From positions 1 to 58,408 of the forward strand of contig CAMPGR010000007.1 of assembly GCA_946885605.1 (NCBI GenBank): a DNA stretch of 58,408 nucleotides. Direction: 5' to 3'. How positions within the stretch are numbered: the first letter of the stretch is position 1; every line of letters starts with the position of its first letter. The translations under genes and the position numbers were made by a program. The DNA is from an uncultured Pseudomonadota bacterium. Lineage in GTDB: Bacteria > Pseudomonadota > Gammaproteobacteria > Burkholderiales > SG8-41. Under the pieces are notes generated by a model. It worked only from the letters and a program-made list of their open reading frames with translations. It did not search any database and was not told the DNA's origin. Shown here in pieces: positions 1-8,064 of the stretch.

Positions 1-1
1 C

Positions 2-703
2 GTCATTCCCGCGGGCTACGCCGCCTATGCGAGTCTCTACAAGCAGCTCTCCTTCGATCCGGCACGCGACCTTGTGCCGGTATCGCGGCTCGCTGCCGGC
101 CCGCTCACCCTCGTGGTGCACCCGTCGCTGCCGGCAAATTCAGTGAAGGACCTGATCGTGCTCACCAAGAAACAGCCCGGCGATATCAACTTCGGGTCTC
201 CCGGCGCCGGGACGCTGCCCCACCTGAGCGCGGAGCTCTTCAGCTCCATGAGCGGCATCAAGATGCTTCACATCCCCTACCGCGGAGCCGGCGCCGCGGT
301 CGCCGACGTGCTGGCCGGGCGCGTTCCTGTCTATTTCATGAACATTCTGCAAAGCCTCCCGCTCATTCAGGCCGGCAAACTGCGGGCGCTCGGGGTGACG
401 ACGCCTGAACGCACGCCGATCGCCCCGGAAATCCCCTCGATCGCGGAAAGCGGGCTGAAGGGATTCGACATGACCAACTGGTACGGCCTGATGGTGCCTG
501 CCGGCACACCGCGCGAGGCGATCGTCAAACTGAACGCCGAAGTCACGCGCATCCTGCAGCTGCCGGAACTCAAAGCGCAGCTCGCCAAGGGAGGCATGAC
601 GATGGTCGCGAGCACGCCTGAGCAGTTTCGCGAGTTTCTCGAGCGCGAAACGGCCAAGTTCGCCCGCATCATCGAGTCCGCCGGGATCAAGGGTACACTT
701 TGA
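2..703 (+). CDS. Bug-family tripartite tricarboxylate transporter substrate-binding protein (5' partial)
   Basis: Extracytoplasmic solute receptor of the TctC/Bug family, which binds carboxylates and delivers them to TctA/TctB membrane proteins. The frame is open from the first bases of the window, so the N-terminus and signal peptide are missing; 233 residues remain. The second lobe carries family hallmarks: an HIPYRG segment, a NWYGLMVPAGTPR segment near the C-terminal third, and a closing helix rich in Glu/Arg. No tctA or tctB gene is present in the window, so this may be an orphan receptor, as is common in this expanded betaproteobacterial family. It ends 91 bases before the UGSC gene on the same strand. 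The ligand cannot be predicted. Confidence 0.93.
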   Translation, partial: VIPAGYAAYASLYKQLSFDPARDLVPVSRLAAGPLTLVVHPSLPANSVKDLIVLTKKQPGDINFGSPGAGTLPHLSAELFSSMSGIKMLHIPYRGAGAAVADVLAGRVPVYFMNILQSLPLIQAGKLRALGVTTPERTPIAPEIPSIAESGLKGFDMTNWYGLMVPAGTPREAIVKLNAEVTRILQLPELKAQLAKGGMTMVASTPEQFREFLERETAKFARIIESAGIKGTL

Positions 704-794
704 TTCAAGGATGTGAGCGAGCAGGGCGTGCCTTCATCCCGCGCCCGGCACGAACAGCGAACGATCCATTCAGCAAAGGAAGCAAGGAGAAACC

Positions 795-2525
795 ATGAAC
801 AGGCCCACCGATCTCGAAGCGCGCTACGAAGTGCTGTGGCCGCTCGCGCGCCGCGCCGTGCAGGACGCAGCGTGCGCACCGCGCCTGCCCGATCTCAATG
901 GCAAGACGATCTGCGAGCTGTGGGACGTGATATTCCGCGGCGAGACGATCTACCCGCTCATCCGCGATCACATCCGGCGGCGGTTTCCGCGCGCGAAGTT
1001 CGTCGAGTATTCCGAATTCGGCAACTTCTACGGCCCCCACGGCGACAAGGTGAGCACGGAGCTCCCCGCGAAGCTGCGCGCCCACGGGTGCGACGCGGCG
1101 ATCGTTGGCATCGGCGCCTGAGGAAGCTGCACGCCCGCCGTGCTGCGGGCCGCGGCTCTCGTCGAAAGACTGGGCATCCCGACTGCCTCCATCATCGGCA
1201 GCGGGTTCGTCAAGCAGGCCGAGCTGGTCGCCAAGGGGCTGGGACTTCCCCTCGCCTTCGGCGTCTATCCCGGCACACCCATGGTGGACAGCGAAGAGGA
1301 GCTGAAGCGCAAGGTCGAGGAGTCGCTCGCGCCCGGCATATTGCGGGGTCTCACCGTGGGCGCGGAGTCGCGCCCGGCGGGTCCCGCAGAGCCCGCGGCC
1401 GGTGCGGTGGTCATGCGCGGAACGCTGGATGAGATCGAGGAATACTTCTACCGGCAGTTGTGGACCGACGGCCTGCCGATCATTCCGCCCACACGCGAGC
1501 GGGTCGAGGCGTTCCTGCGCTTTACCGACCGCGCTCCGAATGAAGTGATCCGCGTCCTGCCTCAGGAAAGCCGCGAGGCGACGATACTGAGCATCGCGGT
1601 GAACGGCGTGATGGCCGGCTGCCGTCCCGAATACATGCCGGTGCTCGTCGCCATCGTCGAGGCGATGGCCGATCCCGACTTCCACATCGAGCATGCCGGT
1701 TCCACTCCGGGGTGGGAGCCGCTCGTGATCGTCAATGGCCCGATCATCAAGGCGCTCGACTTCAACTCCGGACAGGGCGTCATGCGCGTGGGCCGCCAGG
1801 CCAATACCAGCGTCGGCCGTTTCGTGCGCCTGTATCTCAGGAACCTCTGCGGCTACCGCATCCCTCCCGGCGCCGGCGACAAGGGATCGATCGGCTACAC
1901 CTTCAACGTCGCGCTCGCCGAGGACGAGGACACTGTGCGCGAGATCGGCTGGCCCACGTATGCGATGGAACAGGGCTTCGATGCCGGCGACAACGTGGTC
2001 ACGGTGCGAAGCGTCGTCTGCATCAGCCCTCCCACCTACAGCGCGGGCGCCCGGGCCGTCGATCACGTGCAGCAGTTCGCCGACGTGATGGGCGCGACGT
2101 TCACCTACTGGTCGCACACCGGAATGAAGCGCGGCTACTGGCATCCGCTGATCGTGGTCGGGCCCTCGATTGCGCGCGTCATCGCGCGCGAATGGAGCAA
2201 GGACGACGTGCGCCGGCACCTATACCAGAGCGTGAAAGTGACGGCGGCGAAGGCCACGCACTATGCGCGCATGACGAGCACGCCGACGTTCAACCTCGAA
2301 AAGCTCGTCGCTGACGGCGTGCTGCCGCCCGAGTACGCGGAGTCGGACGATCCCGAGCGCCTCATTCGCGTCTTCATCCACGAGACGATGACCGGAATCG
2401 TCGTCGCCGGCGATCCGGGGCGCAATCAATCTCGCGGTTACATGGGCAACCACGATCAGGGACCGCCGGTGAGCCGTCGCGTCTCGCTGCCGAAGCGATG
2501 GAACGAGTTGATGAGGAAAACGTAG
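795..2525 (+). CDS. UGSC-family selenoprotein (in-frame UGA = selenocysteine)
   Basis: Read as one 576-residue protein with selenocysteine at residue 109, encoded by the TGA at 1119-1121. Frames before and after the TGA are identical, and the residues after it are G-S-C, giving the U-G-S-C signature that names this family. The N-terminal part (about 1-190) is the UGSC thioredoxin-like redox domain. The remainder (about 207-576), starting MRGTLDEIEEYFY, is the long C-terminal region, with Cys in AGCRPEYM, NLCGYR and VVCISPP. An AAGGAG ribosome site lies just upstream of the ATG. A stem-loop directly after the UGA (1125-1157) fits a bacterial SECIS element. Neighbours are a Bug receptor and a TcuA-like dehydrogenase. 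The protein's substrate is not known. No selA, selB or selC lies in the window, so decoding needs those genes elsewhere. A nonsense mutation is the alternative, but the exact motif argues against it. Confidence 0.88.
1125..1157 (+). other. Bacterial SECIS-like stem-loop after the UGA codon
   Basis: A two-part hairpin in the coding sequence. The outer stem AGCTGC (1125-1130) pairs with GCGGCT (1152-1157) with one G-U pair. A small internal loop (AC opposite C) follows. The inner stem GCCCGC (1133-1138) pairs perfectly with GCGGGC (1145-1150), closing a six-base loop CGTGCT (1139-1144) that contains G-U. The loop begins 18 nt after the UGA, in the range expected for SelB-recognised bacterial SECIS elements such as that of E. 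coli fdhF. The pairing is visible in the sequence; SelB binding is inferred. Confidence 0.7.
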
Positions 2526-2664
2526 GCAGGTAGCGCCTTCCCGGCGGCTCCGCGCACCGCGTGTGCGGTAAAATGCGCCATTTTTTCATCACGGGTCGTT
2601 GTCCGTTTCCCGCGATGCGGTTGCATCGATTGCGGCCCGCTCACTCGATCAAGGAATAAAGCCG

Positions 2665-4146
2665 ATGCAGGAATTCGATGTTGTCGTAGTCGGAAAGGGG
2701 AATGCCGCGCTGTGCGCCGCGCTGGCCGCACACGATCAGGGTGCGCGCGTTGCGATGCTGGAGGCCGCTTCCGAAGACGAGTCGGGCGGCAACAGCCGGT
2801 TTGCCGGTGGCGTGATGCGCTTCGCTTACGCTTCGGTGGACGATCTCAAACGCGTAACCGAGGTGACGGACGAGGAAATCGCAACGAGCGACTTCGGCAC
2901 CAACACGCGCGAGGAGTTTCTCGAGGACCTCTACCGCCTGACGAGCTACCGCACGGATCCCGATCTCTCGGAGCTGCTCGTGAACCGCAGCCTCGACACC
3001 ATGGCCTGGCTGCGCTCAAAGGGCGTGCGCTTCGTGCTGAACTATGGCCGGCAGTCGGGCCTCGTCAACGGCAAGCGCAAGTTCTTCGGGCGCATGCCGA
3101 TCGAAGTCTCCGGCGGCGGCGCGGGGCTCGTCCAGTACCTCGATGGGGCGGCGAAGAAGGCCGGCATCGACGTGTACTACGAGGCGCGCGCGGTATCGCT
3201 GCTCTACGACGGCGAGCGGGTGCGGGGCGTGCGCGTGAAGCGCCAGGGCAAGGCCGACGAGTTTCGCGCGCGTTCCGTCGTGCTGGCGTGCGGCGGCTTC
3301 GAGGCGAACCCCGAATGGCGCACCCGCTATCTGGGACCTGGCTGGGAACTCGCAAAGGTGCGCGGCACGCGCTTCAACGTGGGCGACGGGCTCCGGATGG
3401 CGCTCGAAATCGGCGCTGCGCCTTACGGCAACTGGTCCGGCTGTCACGCGACGGGTTGGGACCGCTACGCGCCGGAGTTCGGCGATGTGAATGTCGGCGA
3501 CCAGTTCCAGAAGCACAGCTACATCTTCGGGCTACTCATCAACGCGAATGGCAAGCGTTTCGTCGATGAAGGCTGGGACTTCCACTCCTTTACCTACGCC
3601 AAGTACGGCGGTGAAGTGCTGAAGCAGCCGGGACAGTTCGCGTGGCAGGTATTCGATTCCAAGGTGAAGCACCTCCTGCGCTCCGAGTACCGCATCAAGT
3701 TCGTCACCAAGGTCACGGCGAATTCGCTGGAGGAGCTTGCGCCCCAGCTCGAAGGCGTCGACGCGCAGGCGTTCCTGCACACGGTGCGCGAGTTCAACGT
3801 TGCCGTGCGCCAGGACGTGCCGTTCGACCACACGATCAAGGACGGCAAGTGCACCGCCGGCATCGATCCGCCCAAGTCGAACTGGGCGCAGCCGCTCGAC
3901 ACGCCGCCCTTCGAAGCGTACGCCACGACGTGCGGCATCACGTTCACCTTTGGCGGCTTGCGCATCGACAAGGAGAGCGGCCAGGTGCTCGACGTCCACT
4001 TTTACCCTATCCCCGGCCTCTACTGCGCGGGCGAGATGGTCGGCGGGCTCTTCTACTTCAACTACCCGAGCGGCACGGGGCTCGTCTCCGGCGCGGTGTT
4101 CGGCCGCATGGCGGGCACTGCCGCCGGCACTGCCGCAAAGGCGTAA
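2665..4146 (+). CDS. tcuA: FAD-dependent dehydrogenase, TcuA (tricarballylate dehydrogenase)-like
   Basis: Flavoprotein of the fumarate reductase/succinate dehydrogenase superfamily, 493 aa, resembling TcuA, which oxidises tricarballylate to cis-aconitate. The N-terminal dinucleotide fold is clear: DVVVVGKGNAA at residues 5-15, then the ESGGNSRFAGG FAD-contact loop. A C-terminal GLYCAGEMVGG...YPSGTGLVSG segment closes the FAD site. The start at 2665 was preferred over an in-frame ATG at 2599 because AAGGA sits just upstream and the Rossmann strand begins immediately. The electron-transfer partner TcuB is not adjacent. The family includes dehydrogenases of other substrates (3-oxosteroids, urocanate), so tricarballylate is only a guess, supported by the nearby tricarboxylate-type receptors. 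Confidence 0.82.
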   Translation: MQEFDVVVVGKGNAALCAALAAHDQGARVAMLEAASEDESGGNSRFAGGVMRFAYASVDDLKRVTEVTDEEIATSDFGTNTREEFLEDLYRLTSYRTDPDLSELLVNRSLDTMAWLRSKGVRFVLNYGRQSGLVNGKRKFFGRMPIEVSGGGAGLVQYLDGAAKKAGIDVYYEARAVSLLYDGERVRGVRVKRQGKADEFRARSVVLACGGFEANPEWRTRYLGPGWELAKVRGTRFNVGDGLRMALEIGAAPYGNWSGCHATGWDRYAPEFGDVNVGDQFQKHSYIFGLLINANGKRFVDEGWDFHSFTYAKYGGEVLKQPGQFAWQVFDSKVKHLLRSEYRIKFVTKVTANSLEELAPQLEGVDAQAFLHTVREFNVAVRQDVPFDHTIKDGKCTAGIDPPKSNWAQPLDTPPFEAYATTCGITFTFGGLRIDKESGQVLDVHFYPIPGLYCAGEMVGGLFYFNYPSGTGLVSGAVFGRMAGTAAGTAAKA

Positions 4147-4285
4147 AACACTAAGGACGCAAAGGACCCCAAGGACGCAAGGACAGTTGAAAAAATTCGA
4201 ACGCAGCTTTGGCTTACCGATCGCGGTCTTCTATCGCTTCCCTTTGCGCCTTCGTGTCCTTTGTGTCCCTTGCGTTAATGCTTTC
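4147..4285. repeat. Imperfect inverted repeat of AAGGACGCAAAGGA-type units
   Basis: The 159-base gap between the TcuA-like gene and the MmgE/PrpD gene is almost filled by two facing arms. The left arm (about 4147-4186) has short tandem units of the form AAGGACGCAAAGGA. The right arm (about 4229-4278), read on the other strand, has AACGCAAGGGACACAAAGGA-type units. A roughly 40-base spacer separates them. It has no coding potential and resembles a dispersed palindromic repeat element. It could also fold in mRNA, affecting coupling between the flanking genes. Confidence 0.6.
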
Positions 4286-4305
4286 CGTTTTCCAGGACTA
4301 CAGCC

Positions 4306-5706
4306 ATGAGCCACGAAGCACAAACCGATAATCCGTACACGCGCGGCATCGCGGAGTTCGTTTCCAAGCTGCGCTACGAAGCGATCCCACAGGAAGTTCG
4401 CGAGCGCATCAAGCTCCTCATGCTCGACTCGCTCGGCTGCGCGCTCTACGGCGCGGACCTCGAATGGAGCCGCATCCTGCAGAACCGGCTCTCGGACATC
4501 GACGCAACGCGCAGCTGCGCGGTGTGGGGCACGACGCAAAAACTCTCCGCCCCGCATGCAGCGCTCGTCAACGGCACGCAAGTGCAGGGCTTCGAGCTCG
4601 ACGACGTGCACCGCGCCGGCGTGCTGCACGTCGGCGCGGTGGTCCTGCCCGCGCTCGTCGCCGTCACTGAATTGAAGCGCGGCCTGAGCGGCAAGGAGTT
4701 CCTGACCGCCGCCGTGGCGGGCTACGAAATTGGCCCGCGCGTCGGTCTCTGCATGGGTCCCGAGCACATCGCCCAGGGCTGGCATTCCGGCGCAACGCTC
4801 GGCGTCTTTTCGGCGGCTGCGGGCGCGGCACGCGGGCTTCGGCTTGACACCGAGAAAACGGTGCACGCGCTCGGCATCGCCGGCACGCAGGCCGCCGGGC
4901 TCATGGCCGCGCAGTACGGGGCGATGGTGAAACGGATGCACGCCGGGCGCTCGTCGCAAAGCGGGCTCTACGGCGCGCTTCTCGCCGAAGCCGGTTTCAC
5001 CGGCATCGTCAACGTGCTCGAAAGCGAGTACGGCGGCTTCTGCACCACTTTCTCGCGCTCGAACGACCGTTTCAATGTGAAGGAGCTGACTGCAGGATTC
5101 GGCGAGACGTGGCAGACGATGGGTGTCGCGCTCAAGTTCTATGCGTGCGTCGGCAGCAACCACACGACGCTCGACGCGATCCGAGAGATGCAGCAGGAAC
5201 GTCCCTTCAGCGCCAAGGACGTGAAGAAGATCGTGGTGCGCGGCTCGCAGGTGACGATGGATCACGTCGGCTGGAAGTACGTGCCCCAGGGGCTCACTTC
5301 CGCACAGTTGAACCTCCCCTATTGCATCGCGACCTGGCTCCTCGAAGGCGACTGCTTCGTCGATCAGTTCACGGAGGACAAAGTTGCGGATTCCTCGCGC
5401 ATGGCGCTCGCCGAAAAGGTGGAAGTCCATCACGACCGTGAAATCACGAGCAAGGGAGCGAAGTTCCGGCACATGGTGCACGTCGAAGCGCACCTGAACG
5501 ACGGTACGGTGATGAAGCGCACGGTGGAAGCCGCTCGCGGGAGCGAAAAGAAGTTTGCGAGCGAGGCGGAGATCGTCGAGAAGTTCGAGAAACTCGCCGT
5601 CAAGGCGCTGCCCAAGTCGCAGGTTGAGGAACTCCGCGACGCGATGCTCGGGCTGGACAAAACCGAGGACGCATCGCGTATCGCCCGGCTCCTCGCAAAG
5701 GGGTAA
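4306..5706 (+). CDS. MmgE/PrpD family protein
   Basis: A 466-aa member of the MmgE/PrpD superfamily, which includes 2-methylcitrate dehydratase, cis-aconitate decarboxylase and iminodisuccinate epimerase. Length is normal for the family. The all-helical N-terminal domain contains the typical GFELDDVHRAGVLHVGA segment, the GYEIGPRVGL segment, and the HSGATLGVFSAAAGAA and GTQAAGLMAAQYGAMVKRMHAGR motifs that line the active site. A smaller alpha/beta domain follows. Its position after a TcuA-like dehydrogenase, whose product would be an aconitate-type acid, suggests the two act on the same tricarboxylic or dicarboxylic acid route. It meets the minus-strand amidohydrolase gene tail to tail with only two bases between the stop codons. 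Confidence 0.92.
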   Translation: MSHEAQTDNPYTRGIAEFVSKLRYEAIPQEVRERIKLLMLDSLGCALYGADLEWSRILQNRLSDIDATRSCAVWGTTQKLSAPHAALVNGTQVQGFELDDVHRAGVLHVGAVVLPALVAVTELKRGLSGKEFLTAAVAGYEIGPRVGLCMGPEHIAQGWHSGATLGVFSAAAGAARGLRLDTEKTVHALGIAGTQAAGLMAAQYGAMVKRMHAGRSSQSGLYGALLAEAGFTGIVNVLESEYGGFCTTFSRSNDRFNVKELTAGFGETWQTMGVALKFYACVGSNHTTLDAIREMQQERPFSAKDVKKIVVRGSQVTMDHVGWKYVPQGLTSAQLNLPYCIATWLLEGDCFVDQFTEDKVADSSRMALAEKVEVHHDREITSKGAKFRHMVHVEAHLNDGTVMKRTVEAARGSEKKFASEAEIVEKFEKLAVKALPKSQVEELRDAMLGLDKTEDASRIARLLAKG

Positions 5707-5708
5707 GC

Positions 5709-6947
5709 CTACTCTTCCGGACGCTTTAACACCGGCATCTCGCGTGTGAAGAGGTGCCGGCCGCGCTTGTATCCCGTCACGGGCTGCGCGACCGTTGCAA
5801 CGGTCTGCGCAGGCGAAGCTGCGTTCCAGACGATGAGATCCGCAGGGTTGCCGACCGCGATGCCGTAGTCTTTCTTGCGCAGGATGCGCGCGGGCCGCGT
5901 CGTCAACATCGCGAAGCACTCCGCGAGATCCTCCTCCGCGCCGCGCTGCACGACATTGGCGTAGAGGTTCGCCATGCGCACGAGCGAGCAGTCCCCGTAC
6001 GGCGTGAACGGATTGAGCACGTTGTTGGTCGCGATGGAGCAGTTCGCGCCGCAGGCTATGAGCGCATTCGCATCGGCCACGCCGCGCATCACGCTGTGCT
6101 CCTGGTGGCGCCCGCTGGTGAAGAGATCGGTCGTCGGCAGCACGGCCACGGCCACGCCCGAATCCGCCAGCCGCCGTCCGAGGGTCTCCAGTTCAGCTTG
6201 CGGAAGGCATGAATACCTGTTGCCGTGACCGATCGCGACGCGCCCGCCCCAGCCGATGCGGTCGGTAAGGTCGCACACCTGCCAGATCGCCATGTCGTGC
6301 GTCGTATGGCCGCCGTCGAGATGGATATCCACGTCCACATCGAATTCCTTCGCGAGCGCGAAGATGCGTTCGATCTGCCCTGCGCCGTCGGCGTCGTAGC
6401 GCGGCGCACCGCCCACCACCGTCGCACCGCGCTTCAAGGCGACGACTACATTCGCTTCTGCTCCCGCAACATCGGTCCAGCCTTCCTGCAGGAAAACGCA
6501 AAGCTGCAAGTCCATCGCCCACGCGTAGTCTTTCGCGAGCCGCTCGATCGCCTCGTAGCCGCGCAACCCGACATTGGGATCTACTTCGATGTGGGTGCGC
6601 ATGTGAGTGATGCCGTTCAGCACGCACTGCTCGAGCGTCGCGCGAGCCCGCGCGTAGACGTCCTCCACGGTGAAGGTGTGCTTGACCGCGGAGGTGCGCT
6701 TCATGTGATCCATCGCCTGCCGGTCCTTGGCTGGCGCAACCCGATCGAGTATGCGCGACTTGTCGAGGTGAAAATGGCTTTCCACGAGCCCCGCCGATAC
6801 GAATCGGCCGCCTGCATCGACGCTCCTGCCCTCCGCCGCAAGACGCGCGTCAAGGGCAGCGATCCGTCCCGCCGCCACGCCGATGTCCACCGTTTGCGGC
6901 TCCCCGTTTGCGAGCCGCGCATTCCTAAGCACAAAATCGAAAGCCAC
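5709..6947 (-). CDS. Amidohydrolase family protein, cytosine deaminase-like
   Basis: A 412-aa metal-dependent hydrolase of the CodA-like branch of the amidohydrolase superfamily. Metal-binding positions are visible: HFH at 58-60, the Lys-like LQEGW region near 154-158, HLDGGH at 209-214 and IGHGNR around 239-243. At the position where CodA carries its catalytic Asp (GHDD), this protein reads ATNN (about 306-309). The Asp ligand is therefore replaced by Asn, which may mark a subfamily with different chemistry. It faces the MmgE/PrpD gene tail to tail and is divergent from the Bug receptor at 7099 (151-base gap). It may open a cyclic amide or deaminate a heterocycle, which would fit with the M20 amidase nearby. 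Confidence 0.85.
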   Translation of the reverse strand: MAFDFVLRNARLANGEPQTVDIGVAAGRIAALDARLAAEGRSVDAGGRFVSAGLVESHFHLDKSRILDRVAPAKDRQAMDHMKRTSAVKHTFTVEDVYARARATLEQCVLNGITHMRTHIEVDPNVGLRGYEAIERLAKDYAWAMDLQLCVFLQEGWTDVAGAEANVVVALKRGATVVGGAPRYDADGAGQIERIFALAKEFDVDVDIHLDGGHTTHDMAIWQVCDLTDRIGWGGRVAIGHGNRYSCLPQAELETLGRRLADSGVAVAVLPTTDLFTSGRHQEHSVMRGVADANALIACGANCSIATNNVLNPFTPYGDCSLVRMANLYANVVQRGAEEDLAECFAMLTTRPARILRKKDYGIAVGNPADLIVWNAASPAQTVATVAQPVTGYKRGRHLFTREMPVLKRPEE

Positions 6948-7098
6948 TTCCGCCGCTCCTGTTTCGATGACGAGACCGTGAGTTTACGTCACTCGAACGC
7001 TTTGCTGGCGAGCGCCGCTTGCCAGCGGCATCTGGCATGCTTTCGCGAGCTGAGCTAACGTAGCGGCTCCGCGAAGTTAACGAATATGAGGAGGCATC

Positions 7099-8064
7099 AT
7101 GAAGAGCAGGCTTGCATGGCTTACCGCGATCACTCTCGCCTTCGTAAGCGTCCACGCGCACGCGCAAACCTATCCGGCGAAGCCGATCCGGATCATCGTC
7201 CCTTTCCCGCCCGTAGGAGCGGCCGATCTCCTCACGCGAACGATAGGCCAGAAACTCACCGAAGCATGGGGGCAGCAAGTTCTCGTGGACAACCGGCCCG
7301 GGGTGGGCGGCAATCTCGGCGTGGAGCTGGCCGCGAAGGCGCCGGCCGATGGCTACACGGGCGTCATGGTGCCTGTCACCACCTGTGCCATCGGCATGAA
7401 CACCTACGCGAAACTCGGCTACAACCTGGAGCGCGATCTCGCGCCCGTATCGATGGCAGGCAATATTCCCCACGTGCTCGTCGCCCATCCGACGCTGCCG
7501 GCACGCACCGTCAAGGAAATCATCGCGCTCGGCAAGGCGCGGCCGGGTGACATCGTCTTCGCGTCCCAGGGCCAGGGTACGCTCTCTCATCTCGAGCAGG
7601 AAATGCTGAAGCAGATGGGCGGCTTTACTGCGCTCCACGTGCCGTACAAAGGCAGTGCGCCCGGCCTCGCCGATTTGATCCCCGGCAACGCACAACTCTT
7701 CTTCGACAGCATCCCTTCGTCGCTCCCACACATCAAAGCGGGGCGCATCCGCGCCATCGGCGTCGCGTCCAGCAAGCGTTCTCCGGCGCTGCCGGACGCG
7801 CCCGCGATAAACGAGTCGCTCAAGGGATTCGAAGCCGACAACTGGTTCGGCCTGATGATGCCGGCCGGAACACCGCGCGACGTCGTCACGAAGCTCAATG
7901 CGCAGGTCGTGAAAATACTCGGTACACAGGACGTGAAGGACCGGCTGCTCGCGCAGGGCGGCGTCGCAACAGCCGGGACGCCTGAGCAGCTCGCGGAGCA
8001 GATCAAGGCGGACATCGCCAAATGGGGCAAGGTCGCGCGAACCGCAGGTGTGAGGATCGAGTGA
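7099..8064 (+). CDS. Bug-family tripartite tricarboxylate transporter substrate-binding protein
   Basis: A complete 321-aa periplasmic solute receptor. It has a signal peptide (positively charged start, hydrophobic core, A-H-A-Q-T cleavage region near residue 23), then the family start TYPAKPIRIIVPFPP. Further Bug motifs are GVGGNLGVELAAKAPADGYT, HVPYKGSAP and NWFGLMMPAGTPRD. A strong GAGGAGG ribosome site lies seven bases before the ATG. The coding sequence overlaps the next gene (amidase) by four bases (GTGA), so receptor and hydrolase are probably translated together. This suggests that the ligand is an N-carbamoyl or ureido-type acid cleaved by that enzyme, which is inference. No permease genes are near. 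Confidence 0.95.
   Translation: MKSRLAWLTAITLAFVSVHAHAQTYPAKPIRIIVPFPPVGAADLLTRTIGQKLTEAWGQQVLVDNRPGVGGNLGVELAAKAPADGYTGVMVPVTTCAIGMNTYAKLGYNLERDLAPVSMAGNIPHVLVAHPTLPARTVKEIIALGKARPGDIVFASQGQGTLSHLEQEMLKQMGGFTALHVPYKGSAPGLADLIPGNAQLFFDSIPSSLPHIKAGRIRAIGVASSKRSPALPDAPAINESLKGFEADNWFGLMMPAGTPRDVVTKLNAQVVKILGTQDVKDRLLAQGGVATAGTPEQLAEQIKADIAKWGKVARTAGVRIE

Noticed and set aside
795..1121. Separate 108-aa gene followed by a 461-aa gene, or a nonsense-mutated pseudogene
   Set aside because: The same frame continues and the residues after TGA give the U-G-S-C family motif with a SECIS-like hairpin; a single selenoprotein explains both parts.
705..2219. Long minus-strand open frame opposite the UGSC gene
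   Set aside because: Its composition is dominated by Arg, Ala, Asp and His, as expected from the opposite strand of a GC-rich gene, and it matches no family.
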